Source: Channallabes apus
Lineage: Eukaryota; Chordata; Actinopteri; Siluriformes; Clariidae
NCBI GenBank assembly: GCA_030522415.1
Contig: CM060104.1
Location: 16,942,229 to 17,006,228, forward strand
Reading direction: 5' to 3'
Length of the DNA: 64,000 bases
Each line of letters begins with the position of its first letter. Within the stretch, counting starts at the first letter, position 1. This document shows, piece after piece, positions 10,630 to 23,480 of this stretch. The notes beneath the pieces are model-generated. The model was not told the DNA's origin and searched no databases. It was given only the letters and a program-made list of their open reading frames with translations. The translations under genes were made by a program, and so were the position numbers.

Positions 10630-13618
10630 ATGAAGTACCTGCCGGTGGCAATGGTCTCGGTGGTGACGTTTACACTGGTCCTGTTGGGTGTCATTCACTC
10701 CAGGAGGAACGTCGAGCGCCAACTCACCAAGACCTCGTATTTCGAGAGCGTTAAACACAGAGTGACCGTCGACGTGCTGAAGGAGTTCAAGGCCAATATT
10801 GATGAGGCTAACAGCAGGGTCGACCGAACCAAGAAGGAGCTCGCGGACCTTACAGCATCGGTCGGCACGGCTCAGGTGTCTGCAGATGAGAAAAAAACTG
10901 AGCTGAATACTTGCACCGAAGAACTGGTGAGGCAGTCAGGGATCAGGGTTAATGCAAGTCAAAGTTAGACCAGCAAAAAAAAAAAAGTAGCATTGTATTA
11001 TTATATCTTGTTGCTATATGATAAGATTGCGATCTTCTCTATGATAGAATGTCATCTCGTTCTGAAAGTGCAGTGATTAGAGAGCGATGGTTAGTAATTG
11101 AAACATTTAAGGGTTTCCATTAAAAACAGGAGGTAAAACAATCAACCGGATTGAACCAGAAATCTTCATGCATACAACTCTAGAATGAGTTTGGAATGTT
11201 CAAGTAAAAGTACTTATTAGTATTAAAGGATCTGAGTACCTCAGTGAAAAGGAATGGTATAGAGAAGCAACAGGCATGTATATGTAGTTACAGTTTGTGT
11301 GTGTTTGGCCGCATTTTGTAAAATCTGTTGTACTCTTCATTCCAGCGTCAGCTCAAGATTGCATCTGATGCTGTAGAAGTAGAGAGAAACAGAACCATCC
11401 GTGAGTACCACATTTACACAATTAATTTGGCAGTACTTTTTCCTGGGAGAGTTTTCTTCTAATTCATTGTGATTGTGATTGTAGACAGTAAATAAGTAAC
11501 TAGGAATCCTAAAGCCATATTTAGCAAAGTTACAAAGTTTAAATAGAACTAAATGTGCACTGGAACCCTCTTGATTGAAGGTTCTCACCATCAGCATACA
11601 GTTAAATAAACAAATGTTTATCAATAGTTTTGGATCACTCTGGAACTGATCGTATGTGTTATGGATAGCTGAATGCTGACCCCGTGTGGCTACGTTTGGG
11701 TTAAAGCACCCAAAAGTCTAAGTGCCTGACTAAAACACTGCTACAATAAATAAAAATAAATTGCATTGGTTTCTGCTATGTGAAATACCAATTATTCAGT
11801 TAAATGTTTTAAACTGTTGTCTTTTCATTGACTTCATTTATCAGTTGAGTTTCAGCAGCAGAAGATCAGTTTGACAGAGCGGACATCCAACAGTAAAATA
11901 CAAGCTGAGAAGCGCAGCAGACTGTGTGACTACATCATCAAGACCTCTGTCGAGGGGATGTAAGTAGTATGTTGGAGTGTGTGTGTTTTACGATGTGTAT
12001 CCGGGCTTTTTTTTTTTTTTTTTTTAGATCTACCAGGTCTGTTGGTAGTTTGTTTGGTTAAGGAAGCAGTTTGGTAGAGCTGCCCATAAAGCCATGGCAA
12101 ACACTCATTATGTTGAAATTATGTTGACTATAGGGCTTTTATGATTTTAGGTTAGGTTTCTTATTGTCATTCGACATGTTAAATATGAAAGAATAAAATT
12201 TGTTTCCTAGACCCAGTACCCAACATTAAAGAAGAACGGAATTGCACTGAATTCAATTTACAGTATATCTAGACTAGTGTTGTCAATCGATGAAAAATGT
12301 GGGAATAAAGAAATGCATGACAAACTGGTTAGAGGAAACAGATTATGCAGTTTTATAATGTGTTAAACATTGACGTTTAACAAATTAAAATCTCTCAAAT
12401 GGGACCAGCTGCATGCAGTCCCTGGATAGTATGTATGTAGCAAACCACTGATGGCACGGAACAAACACGGATCCTCAGATCATAAAATCAACAACCTACA
12501 ACCTGCCACTCCCATGATTTCCACTCAGTGTACAACTTTGGTTTTATCTAAACTTTCATCTAGAAATTTTTTATAATGAAACTTGTCACTCAGCACACCT
12601 TGTGATGTTTCCTTAGTCATCTTATTATCCTCATTAAATGTGCCATTATCACACACAGCCAGGTAACTGCACTGCGATTATGAAAAGATATTAGGTTCAT
12701 ACTGGGTCCTATGATTAATTTGCATTAAAAAACAGATTAATCATACCTGTTAACGCCTTAATATTGACAGCCCTAATCAATTAAGACCTATTTTAAGTTA
12801 TGTCTGCATGAGGAAATTATCTATGGCAAATGTATTCTTGTTTGTAAGTTGGTTGAGTATTCTCTGGTTTACATATTCTCTACATTTTGCCTTATTTTGC
12901 ACAAATCACTATACATACAGTATAATCATATTACCATGTGTACTGTAAATGTAAATGAATGCTCATTACCCTGATCTTGATATTCACATATGGACAGTAT
13001 GTCAACAAGATGTTAATTGGTCAGTGTGAAACAGTTTTGCTATTTATAGACTTTCCCATTGTCTACAGTCTATGATGCGCTAGATAATATAGGTATACAT
13101 CAAATGGCAGCCATTTTCTTGTATTTATTTTACTACTGCACTCCCAATTGCGAACCTGGACCCTGGAGGTGCTGCCATGCACCTCCATGGTCCGGGTTCG
13201 ATTCCCATCCAGGTTTCAGTTTCTGTGTGCATGGAGTTTTCATGTTCTCCCTGCTTGGTGGGTTTCCTCCGGGTATGCCAGTTTTCTCCCACAGTCCAAA
13301 GACATGTAGGTTAGGTTAATAGGCATTCCCAAATTGCAGATAGTGTGTGAATGAGTGTGTGTATGTGTGTGTACCCTGCGATCGATTGGCACCTTTCCAG
13401 GGTGTACCTACAGTAAGACTCCTGAGACTCCTGAGGCCGACCATGAATACAGGATTCAGTGGTATAGACGATGAGTGAGACTCTCAATTGCTGGTAGCCC
13501 ACAGGGTTTAGCATCATAGAATAGGTTTACATCAGTTACACCTTGCTGTAATTTCTTGCACTTACATTAATCTGTGGGGTAAAAATCTGGATTGCAAGGG
13601 GGGTGTGTGTATGTGTGT

Positions 13619-13686
<68 letters not shown>

Positions 13687-13886
13687 CTGTTGAATTGGAA
13701 GTGAATTGTAATTATTTTTACGTAGTGGATATACTTTTTTATGGCACTAACAGCTTTAAAAATTTTGTATGATATTTTAAATAAAGTTGGGTGGAAAACT
13801 GCTTAAATTCTCTTCTTTTTTGTTTTATGAACAGGAAATTATGTGGTATTGTGCCAGTTCTACAAGCAGAGGCAAAAGCAGCCTGA
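10630..13886 (+). CDS. Small single-pass membrane coiled-coil protein, paralogue 2 (172 aa)
   Basis: Coding exons: 10630-10926, 11346-11400, 11845-11959 and 13835-13886 (297, 55, 115 and 52 nt), all GT-AG and in phase. The ATG sits just after a 5'-leader acceptor. Residues about 3-21 are hydrophobic (LPVAMVSVVTFTLVLLGVI), and the remainder to about residue 150 is charged coiled coil. The last exon adds KLCGIVPVLQAEAKAA. If exon 3 were read through its donor it would end at a TAA at 11961, but the ATGTAAGT donor and the matching fourth exon in the paralogue support splicing. Exons 1 and 2 have exactly the lengths of those in the minus-strand paralogue at 4758-7967, so the two are an inverted tandem duplicate. 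No named function is recognised. Confidence 0.85.
11960..13834 (+). other. Intron 3 of paralogue 2, with SINE and (GT)n
   Basis: Contains a DANA-like SINE in plus orientation (about 13141-13480) and a long (GT)n microsatellite (about 13600-13683). No further exon is seen. Confidence 0.6.
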
Positions 13887-15361
13887 AAAGAATCAAAGGA
13901 AGGAGATACATTTGTGCTTGACAAAAGGTTAACGTGGTGATGGCAGAGAAGATAAATATGAACCATGAATCAGCATGATAAAAAGACACAGGGCTTTATT
14001 ATTTTGATTAAAAGAAAGGCATGCACCCCTACACAGTCATTCCTATGTACAGTACATATACAAATACAAATTAGTTTAGTTGTATAGATTTTTTTTCTTG
14101 TTCAATCTTGGTCAATTATTAAATTTCCTTGATATATCTTCTTGGTATGTTTTCTTGTGTTTCGTTCATGGCACATTTCTGGTGTAAGAGCTTTTTTGAC
14201 AGTTCAGAAATTAAATCTTTAGTGAAGTGATCTTTACTGTTCTTTATTATATCTACAGTACATCCTGGCTGATTTGACTTTAAAGAAAAGATCAACAGTG
14301 TGGTTACTCCAGCTTAATATGCTTTGAATCAGTGTTGGCTAATATACATGATTTTTTTTTTAATCACTTAAAAATAACCATACAAATTACCATTCCATAT
14401 ACAGTATACAATATACTTTAATATAATATACATTTTCAGTCATTCCCTGAAATAAAACACAAGTATATTTAGTAGAATATTATCCAATACCAAAGGCTAT
14501 GTGGTACTTGTTTTTCACATGCCTTAAAAAGACTGAAAGCAAAGTGAGTAAACAATTTTTAAGGAATAACATAAAGAGTATTAAGGAGAAATCAACTCAG
14601 GTTTTTTATAGAAAAAAAGGGGAAAGCCATAAAACGGATTAATGAAAGTTAAGTTGCACCTGTCTTTTTGTTTTTGTGTCAGTTATTTAAATATGACTTT
14701 TTTGTGTTTGCTTTTATGGGAGTAATGTGTGTGTAATAGCCATTCTGTGAGTAACACATTCTGTACACACATAAAGTGTACATGTATGTGTGTATGAACA
14801 TTGACTTATCTTCGTATTACATGTGTTGTTGTTGGTGGTGGTGTGTGTGTTTGCGCATTCCTGATCCCCTGGTAGAATTGCCTTGGCTTAGTGCACATTA
14901 TGTGTGTCAGTGCTGTGTTCTGGCGTTCCTCCAGGCTCCATGTTCTAATCTCATGTGTGCTAGTTTATATCGACAAAAAAAAAATTTACTGACCTTCTCA
15001 CTGTCACCCCTCATCATCCTCAGCCTATTACCTAAAGGGACTTCATTCCTAGTCACAGTGACAAAAACCAATCAGAAACCTCTTTGAAACTCACCATAGT
15101 GACAATTAATTGTAATAAAACCATACACATATTATTTACAAGTACCGTATATTGAATACACGTGTATGAACTATATCTGTAACAATTGTGTTTCACTAAA
15201 ATTTGGAAAATCTTGTTTGTGCAGTTTTTTTCTTTTAGTTTTTTCCCGTCTCAAACTAATGTAATAAAAAAGATATACTGAAATCAGCTGATGTAAAAAG
15301 TACATTTTATCCGGTTACTTGACATCTTTTTTAGAATGATAATTATTGTGTTATTTCAAGC
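13887..15361. other. 3' flank of paralogue 2, non-coding
   Basis: AT-rich sequence, presumably including the 3' UTR of the gene at 10630-13886. The 103-codon open frame at 14776-15087 is low-complexity at its start and shows no domain or splice logic. No gene is called. Confidence 0.5.
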
Positions 15362-15918
15362 ATTGAATAACGTTCAAAAGTTTGGGGTCACTTGCAAATT
15401 TCTTTGTTTTTGTTTAGTGATTTATTTTCTACATTCTACAACAATACTGGCGATTTCAAAACGATAAAATAACACATATGGAATTAGGTAATTACATAAC
15501 AACAACAAAAACAACAGTTAGTTGTTATTTTTGACACAGAGGTCAGCCTTTCTGTAATAGTTCTTGCAAGAACAGTTTTGTCAAGTGCATTTGCAAAATC
15601 CGTCAAGCACCATAATGAAACTGGCTCTCATGAAGGCCGTCCCAGGAGGGCGAGACCAAAACCTACCTCTGCTGCAGACGAGAAGTTCATTTAGAGTCAT
15701 CAGCCTGAATAATGACCAATTAACAGCACCTCAGATTAGAGGCGTTATGAAGTCTTTACAGAGCAGAAGTAGCAGAAACATCTCAATATCAACTGTTCAA
15801 AGGAGATTAATGCATTTTTTAAACGCCTTCAGCAAAACTTTACAATGTAGAAAGTAATAAAAATCAGGAACCATCATGGAGTTAGAAAGTGACCCCAAAC
15901 TTTTGAACGGTAGTGTAT
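15362..15918 (+). mobile_element. Internally deleted Tc1-like element
   Basis: Terminal inverted repeats ACGTTCAAAAGTTTGGGGTC (left, from about 15369) and its complement (right, about 15888-15910) flank about 500 bp. The interior (15564-15860) encodes a helix-turn-helix part of a Tc1 transposase with frameshifts (HNETGSHEGRP-like, LTAPQIRGVM, ISTVQRRL). The catalytic core is deleted. This is a non-autonomous deletion derivative. Confidence 0.8.
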
Positions 15919-18540
15919 CTACAGTATCATACTAGAAGAAACTTAAAGAGCCACTATAGACTTTTAATTTCTTGACAGTTTTTGTTTTCTCACTCCATTT
16001 ATTATTATAATTTTTTTTTTTTTTTACAACTTTCAACTTTCTCTGAATTTTGTTGATTTTTATTACATCTGGAGTGTCATCATCTGTCTGGATGTTGTAC
16101 TGGGTTTGCTTTGGGTACAGTGACAGTTACAGTAGATCAAATAAATGTTGATTAATCTAAATCCTTCTGCTGAACACATGAGAACTATATTGAGTGAGCA
16201 TGTGTTTGCACTCCTCCCTTATCCATGTATTCCATTCCCACCCCACCAATGACAATGCTGCCCCCAGGCTTACAATTAGCCCATGGATTTAATGGCACCC
16301 TCTTTCGCCTCAACTCACTCAGAAGGTCATTTCGTCCAGCAGGACTCTGGGTAATAACCACAACAGAACAAGAAGGAAGAAACCAATAGAATTCTACCTG
16401 ACACCTGTATATTTCCCAGAGGCTCACTTTGACTTTTACACCTCATTAATTTTGATTGTACAGTACGATAACTGGCACATAGATTTATCAGACATTTAAT
16501 ATATACCATTATATACATTTTAACTTAATGTTATGTTTTATGTCTCACAAATGAATAAATGTACCGAGCACAAATCTGTTCATCATTTTGAGTTGAAGCT
16601 GAAAAGTACAAAGAAATATGTCCTACACTTACTTATTGGCAATTAAGTAAAACTTAATTGGAAATAAAATAAGAGCAAATAATGAAATAATTAGCATAAA
16701 AAGAAATTATTAAATTAAAGGAACAAAAATACTAGGAAGAGCCACAAAATTGCCATGTTCATTACACCATCACATAAAGAGAGAAAGCTCACAGTAAAAG
16801 ACAAATTGTCCACTGACTTACTGGATGAAAGTAACCAATAGTTGTTGTTGTTGGTCTTTCGGCTGCTCCCGACAAGGGGTCGCCACAGCGGACTATCCAA
16901 AGTAACCAATAGTAATTTATAATTTAATAATTTAATAATGGCTACAAATTAGTGGTGCAGTATTTAAGGATATATTTTTAAGTATAACATTTAGATTTCT
17001 TTTTCAAAGAGTGAAAGAAAATCTAATTATTTTGCACAGTAAGAATGACAAGGCCAGACTCACCACCTTTAAATGGGAATATGAAATGCAGAAAACATAC
17101 AATATTTAACATACAACCCACTTCGTGGCAATTTCTGCAAAATCAACATAAATAGCTTAACCATAATTTAAAAACAGGTTATTTTGAAATATAATGAAAA
17201 AAAAGCATAATGACAGGGACAATATATAGAATGGATCTGATTATTATGATATTTTGAAAAGGGAATTTTCTGCCTGGAGTGAATGACCCAATTGTCCTTC
17301 CTCTTTTTGTGCATGTGTGTGAAATCACAGCTATTGATCAGCCTAATGCAAGAGGAAATGCCGCGGGCATGCTGATCAATACACTTCTTATTAACAAATG
17401 TGGGTATGTGGACTGCAAACCCTCGGCCAGACACATGTATATAAATATGCCCATATGAGTGAAACTTTTCACACAACTCGCACAGATTTTCTATTGCACT
17501 ACACACAATATTACATGGACTTAATTCCATGTTTCTAGTGTGTATGTGGTATAATTTAGTTGATTTAGTGCTAATAAGGATGTAAGGCTGCATCACTACC
17601 TGGTAAGTTTTGTATTATTACTTAATGTGTTTACTGATACTATATTGCATAAATTATGCATTTGTTTAAAACTGACTTCTGCTGATTTTCCTGTCCCTTT
17701 CTTTTATTCGTATGATTTATAACTCCCATTAATAGTTTCATTGTTTCAATGTTATATTGTGTATGTACACCAGGTGCTATTAATCTTGTTCTTTGTACAG
17801 ATAATTTATCTGCTTGTACTCCTCTTCTAGTCTGTTTTTGCTTATCCCCTTCTGTATATTCACCCCCTTCCCTATATTCTTGGTAAACTGTTAACCTGTC
17901 ACATCCTTTTCAATACTAGGCTCATCAGCGGCAGGCCAGGGGCTATGTGATATGTTTGATATTCGGTTGTTTTCCTCATATCATATCAACTAAATATCAG
18001 ACATATTCCTATAGAGCCTGGCACGACTCTGCTAATCTTCACATTTCATCAACTCCAGATTTTTCTCCATGAACACATATATATAATATTTTTTAAGTAA
18101 ATGGACTGGAATGGTACAATGATACAGTCACGAGTATTAGAACAAGAACAAGAAAGTTAGAAAGTTAGTAGTAAAAACTTTCTTGTGGTAACAAGAAAGT
18201 TTTTACTACTAATTAGGCCAGAATGTACTGTTGTATTGTTGTTTTACTACTGTTAATGTCCTAAAGTCAGTTATATACATATGCTCATTGCTTCCAGCTG
18301 TAGATTTGTACACCTTTGACAAGTCTTTAAATGATGCCAGTTTTAAAAAAAAAGGTTTCCAAGTGCTAATATAAACAGTTTCTCATGTATTCACTGTACA
18401 ATGTTATGCTCTGAATATAACAAATAAAATATCAAATAGAGAAATATGAGCTACAAGACAAAATACTTGAATTAAACATGGTTTTGATGAGAATATGTTG
18501 ATTGCATGTTAATGCACAAAAAAACAGAGAAAATACTAGA

Positions 18541-19094
18541 ATTCATTCATCTTCTATACCGCTTTATCCTGTATTAGGGTTGCGGGGACCTGGAGCCTAT
18601 CCCAGGAGACTCAGGGCACGAGGCAGGGTACACCCTGGACAGCTTGCCAATCCATCGCAGAGCACACACACACTCGTTCACATACTATGGTCAATTTGGG
18701 AACGCCAATTAGCCTAATCTGCATGTCTTTGGACTGTGGGAGGAAACCGGAGTACATTTACTTTTACATTTAGGCATTTGGCAGACGCTCTTATCCAGAG
18801 CGACTTACATTTTTATCTCATTACATATGTGAGCAGTTGAGGGTTAAGTGCCTTGCTCAAGGGCCCAACAGTGGCAACTTGGTGGTTGTGGGGTTTGAAC
18901 CTGGGATCTTCCGAACCGTAGTCCTATGCCTTAACCACTGAGCTACCCCTGGAGTACCCGGAGGAAACCCACCAAGCACGAGGAGAACATGCAAACTCCA
19001 TGCACACAGAGACGGGAATCGAGCCTGGCCGGGAATCAAACCCGGACCCTGGAGGTGCAAGGCGACAGTGCTAACTACACCACCGTGTCGCCAA
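18541..19094 (-). repeat. DANA-like SINE interrupted by a second SINE
   Basis: The outer element reads from a (ATTC)n tail at 18541 to a tRNA-like head at about 19090 (complement of GGTGTAGTTAGCACTGTCGCC), sense strand minus. It is split at 18756-18950 by the tRNA/L2-tail SINE, also in minus orientation. The 7-bp direct repeat GGAGTAC flanks the insertion (18749-18755 and 18951-18957). Confidence 0.9.
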
Positions 19095-20337
19095 TACTAG
19101 AATTGCTAAAAAGAAATTAATGGATAATATTGTGTAAGTGCCCTGGATAAGTACAGAAACCTATAATGCATTTCTACATATATAAAACTAAAATGATGGA
19201 TGGAGGTTAACTTAGTAGGACTCTAACAAACTTGTAAGCAAACTTGTGCTTCAGTGCCACTTTAGCCTTAGAAAAACTCCCCATATCCTTCCAAGCTGAT
19301 CCCCAGCATTGCTTTTATTGCATTGAGGCACTTTCACATTTATTTATAACAAATGCATTAATGCAATTAACATATACTTAATTCACATTTACTTTCTTCA
19401 GCCTTAATTGCAATCTAATAAACATGACATAAAATAAAACAATTATTTACCAAACCAAGTAAAATGAGTACAATAGAGGACACAGTTTTAAGTCTACATT
19501 TAATTTGAATTAAGGCTGCAAAGTTTATTATAGATTCATCCCAGATCTGATGAAGATGGATTTTGAGATAGAATTGCTGAAAGAAATGCTGGGGATTAAA
19601 AATAAGTTTCTTAAATTGGTGTGAAGCTGTATTAAAATCACTACTACCACTACTACAGCACACACACAAACACACGCATAACCCCCACCCAAAAAAAAGC
19701 CACACACACAGTCATTCACTATTTTGTGGGGGGCAATTAAACGAAAGGAAGTGTACATAAACTGTAGGCAGCCAGATAATCATGGTAAACACACCATCTC
19801 ACTATCAGCTGCTGCATTATGGGTTTTAGGTAAAATTCCAAAATATGTGGTACATTTACGTAGCTAGAAGTCACTATGGAAAAATCAAACATCACCACTT
19901 AAAGAGCCTGACCGTAGACAGATAACAGTATAATCATGCAGCAAATACAAAGAGATCCATACAATTCCACATAGGGTGCATCTTCTAATATACATCTTCG
20001 AATATGTTTTTTTAATTAATGAATGAGTCTAACAATCAGACGACTTATACAATGCTTCAATTTAAAAGGCAACAATCATAAATCGATATCTTTAATCCAT
20101 TTAAAATAATACAGAGAATTAATGTGTAAATAAAAAAATGTAAACTAAACATTGTGAACAAAGTGAGTCACATTTCCATTATAAGAAACTAGTTCAAAGC
20201 ATGACATATCATAACCACACATGCATAACTTTACATACAAACTTAAATAAATCTGTTGATTGTCTAAAGCTGCTTTGCGACAATGACAATTGTTAAATTG
20301 AATTGAATAGAATAATCATTATAGGGCAAAAAGGAAC

Positions 20338-20451
<114 letters not shown>

Positions 20452-20566
20452 AACATGGAGGTATTGTACTAGCATTATAAAATGACTTATGGAGGAACCT
20501 TTTGTTTATATGTGTGAAAGAACAGCTTTTTGTGTCTGAACATAAAGAAGGAGGGTCACACACAAA

Positions 20567-20723
20567 TATATAAATACTGGGGGTCACAGCTTAAACCCAT
20601 TACAGCTCAGTCAGCTGCTCCTGAAAAAAAGTTACAGAAGAAGACAAGACAGAGCAAGACACAGACTTTGTGAAGAAAAACACAGTTTAAGAGAAGCAAA
20701 TTACTTCAGACTAAACATTTAAG
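20567..20723 (+). promoter_or_regulatory. msmp: TATA box and 5' untranslated exon of msmp
   Basis: TATATAAATA at 20567-20576 is a strong TATA box. About 25-35 bp later a purine-rich leader begins and runs to an AAG/GT donor at 20723. The next exon starts at the ATG (20878) directly after a GCAG acceptor. TSS position is inferred. Confidence 0.6.
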
Positions 20724-20877
20724 GTTTTTGCCAATTTTCTTATTGCATGCATTGGTTCTTAATTTTCTTTTTTTTAATGATCTATGATGATACAGCTAAG
20801 CAAGACATATATGACTACATGAGGAGTACGATTATATAATGTATAAAGTCAAATAAACATTGGACTATGTTTTGCAG

Positions 20878-21765
20878 ATGGGTGCCAATGAGGTTTGTGC
20901 AACAAGTGTGCTGCTTGTGGTTGTGTGTCTACTGAGTACAACTCCTCCATCTCTGGCAGTCTACAGCAATGGAGAATGTACTTTCAACACTAAAGGTATG
21001 TTTGTGTGTGAGAAATGTTAATGTCTATGAAACAGGTTTGTCATATCCTGTTATAACAGACCACTTGTAGAAGTAGATGTCTATGTCTCATTCATTATTT
21101 TGGTGTCTTTGTAATATGTAGATTGTTGTAACCCAGAACATAAGAAGTCACAATGTATTGCTATCACAAATTATTTTATGTAGTGTAACATGCAAACTAT
21201 GCAGTTCTTTTGGAGCTACAATTTCTGCATCTGGCAAAAATATATAAAATTTGTGTATTATGTGCTGCAAAAGCCTTTCGTTAAATTGTTTGATTTATAT
21301 TGTGCATCTATCATCTGACTGTTTCAAAAACCCAACATCAATATTCATCATGCAGTGATCACTATTTGTTAATGCACAGGGAGCTGTGAATATCAGGGGC
21401 AGGTCTTTGGTATCGGTGACAGCTGGATTACTAATGACTGCTACCACTGTGTGTGCATGGAACCCTTTGGAGTTGGTTGCTGTGATCAGTAAGTGATTGA
21501 ACATGTTGCAACCAAGTTACCAGCACTCATATTCCCCCAGTGCAGTGGCTATAAAGAATTTATAAACCATAACAGTTGTGTTTCCTCTTTCCTCAACAGC
21601 AATCCGCAGCCAGTAGATTATCCAGACTGGTGCGAGGTCATCAGGAAACCTGATTCATGTGTCAGCGTGGTCGTGATGAAGGCTAATCACAAGTTTCCAT
21701 GTCTCTATGGGAAATGGGGGAAACATCCAGACAGCTGGAAAACTGAAAATGACCCACTATTTTAA
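20878..21765 (+). CDS. msmp: Microseminoprotein family secreted protein (MSMP-like, 130 aa)
   Basis: Coding exons: 20878-20995, 21380-21488 and 21600-21765; GT-AG introns, phases close to 131 codons. Residues 1-27 are a signal peptide (SVLLVVVCLLSTTPPSLA). The mature part has ten cysteines (C34, 42, 60, 63, 65, 73, 74, 87, 96, 110), as in the beta-microseminoprotein/prostate-associated microseminoprotein family. Diagnostic blocks are DCYHCVC, GVGCCD and PVDYPDWCEV, which resemble MSMP more than MSMB (PSP94). The family consists of small secreted disulfide-rich proteins; mammalian MSMP has been described as a chemoattractant ligand of CCR2. The fish function is not shown here. The gene has its own TATA promoter and no operon-like partner. 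Orthology to a specific teleost copy cannot be settled from this window. Confidence 0.88.
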
Positions 21766-23020
21766 TTATTTATGTAATAATCTATTATTTGTTGTGCAAT
21801 TAATTTAAATAAGGAATTATATATCATAAAGTAATGTGTGGTAAACATCCTGTAACATACAGTATATACATATCTGGAGCAGATACAGTATCTCCAAGTA
21901 TCTTTACATTAACTAATTTCTACTAAAGATCTCATCTAAAGATCTATTAATGCTCAGAGTATATAATTAGTACTCTTAATTAATTTGGTTGTTAGTTATA
22001 CTCACATCACACTTATGATTGTTTTGTTCATAATTCATGTCTGGTCTACCTTGAGTTAATAAATGTAATCTATAGCTGTATGTTATATTTGTGTGATGAC
22101 TAATAAAAAAAATAAGGCAAGGAGCTCTATATCAATATGGTTCAGTATAAGGTGTCACTGGTCTTAAATTATTTGGAATTAATTACTTTGGGATTAAGCC
22201 CAAACTCACATTTGCTGGGTTAATTGCTTACTTGAATTGAAATGGTTTAACTCAACTATGTTATTATGAAAAACACAAGTTGCTGAGTGGTTAGCACTGT
22301 GGCCTCGCACCTTTAGGGTTGAGGGTTTGAGATTCAAAAAACAGAAGCCGAATGCATCCTTAAAGTAAAAAGATGACACCAGATGAGCAGCTTTGGCTGT
22401 TTTATAACAGCTGCTATAGCTTATCAGATCAAGTTGCATCTTTCAAAAAGATTAATCTATTATTGTTCACTATTATTTCACTTTTGTGTTGTAAATGTAC
22501 GGGAAGTGCTATGTTTAGAAATGCCGGTAATCATTTCACCTGTTAACTGTTGACATGTTCTGGGGTTATACAGTATCTGCCCCAATAATTGTCTGTTCAG
22601 AGTTATAGAGTTCCTTTTACTGGTTTGAGCTGGTGCCTTGACTACAAGACTTTATTTAATACAGCTTCTGTTCCACTTAAATAAATTGTTCTCACTTTGT
22701 ACCACCTAAGCAGGATTTCTAATTATTGACAACAATCAGTTGGGTAAACCTTGATGATGTGTGTAGTTTAATTAGCATGTTGACTCAGAATGCTGAACGT
22801 TTCCACCTGATGATGTACTGTAGATCACTCTAAAACGTATATCTGCTGAAACCTGATACCTGTGAAAGACATTGTACGAGTGACTCGCTGCCAAACACAT
22901 TTAAAGGTCAACTCAGAAGACGGCAACATGTTTAGGAAGTAACGTTTAAACTCTGACCGTTACACGTTTATGTACTGTAGTGTTAACCTCGATAACGTTC
23001 GGAATGCAAAATACCTGCGC
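21766..23020. other. msmp 3' flank, non-coding
   Basis: AT-rich, probably containing the msmp 3' UTR. A degraded DANA-like head (TGAGTGGTTAGCACTGTGGCC) lies near 22285-22335. No gene is seen. Confidence 0.5.
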
Positions 23021-23480
23021 GAGGTTTTAACTTTTCGTGGCCCGCATCACATGACAGCTTCTCGTCACGTGCCCATACTCAAATTTCGGGAAAGTTTTTT
23101 TTTCTTTTGCTTCCTTTTCTCCCTCACGCCACACCTCTTCCCGCCCTAACAACTTCGTAATTGGCTAAACGGTGCTGCTTCTTTTAATCTGATTGGCTCT
23201 GATCTGACGCCTGCCACGCTTACTAATTTTGTGGACACGCCCCTTTGTCTAAACTGCTTTGGAGTAATTGATATCGGTGTCAAGCTAACACGACTGGAAA
23301 TTCACCGAGACGGAGAGGTTTCTTCACAATGCCCGAGTCTCGGAACACTTAAAGGTTAGCAGACATTTCTTTATTGTAGCGGTATGTTCGGTTCAGCTTA
23401 CAGTTAGCGACAGGTTGAGTGAAATGCCCGCGAGGTAAACACACGGTGAGGTTTCAAGGTGTCTTGTCGGTAAGTTCTGC
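23021..23480 (+). promoter_or_regulatory. CpG-rich promoter of the JIP-family gene
   Basis: CpG-rich, TATA-less block with two ATTGGCT CCAAT-type boxes (about 23160 and 23193) and two E-boxes, ATCACATGAC (23046-23055) and GTCACGTGCC (23064-23073). Non-coding first-exon donors are plausible at 23354 (AAAG/GTTAGC) and 23469 (CG/GTAAGT). The next exon begins at 24618. Confidence 0.6.

Noticed and set aside
11960..11963. Ending the second coiled-coil gene at the TAA in 11961-11963
   Set aside because: The stop overlaps a consensus GTAAGT donor, and a matching in-phase fourth exon exists in both paralogues.
14776..15087. 103-codon plus-strand frame
   Set aside because: Low-complexity start, no domain, no acceptor/donor logic, lies in a gene flank.
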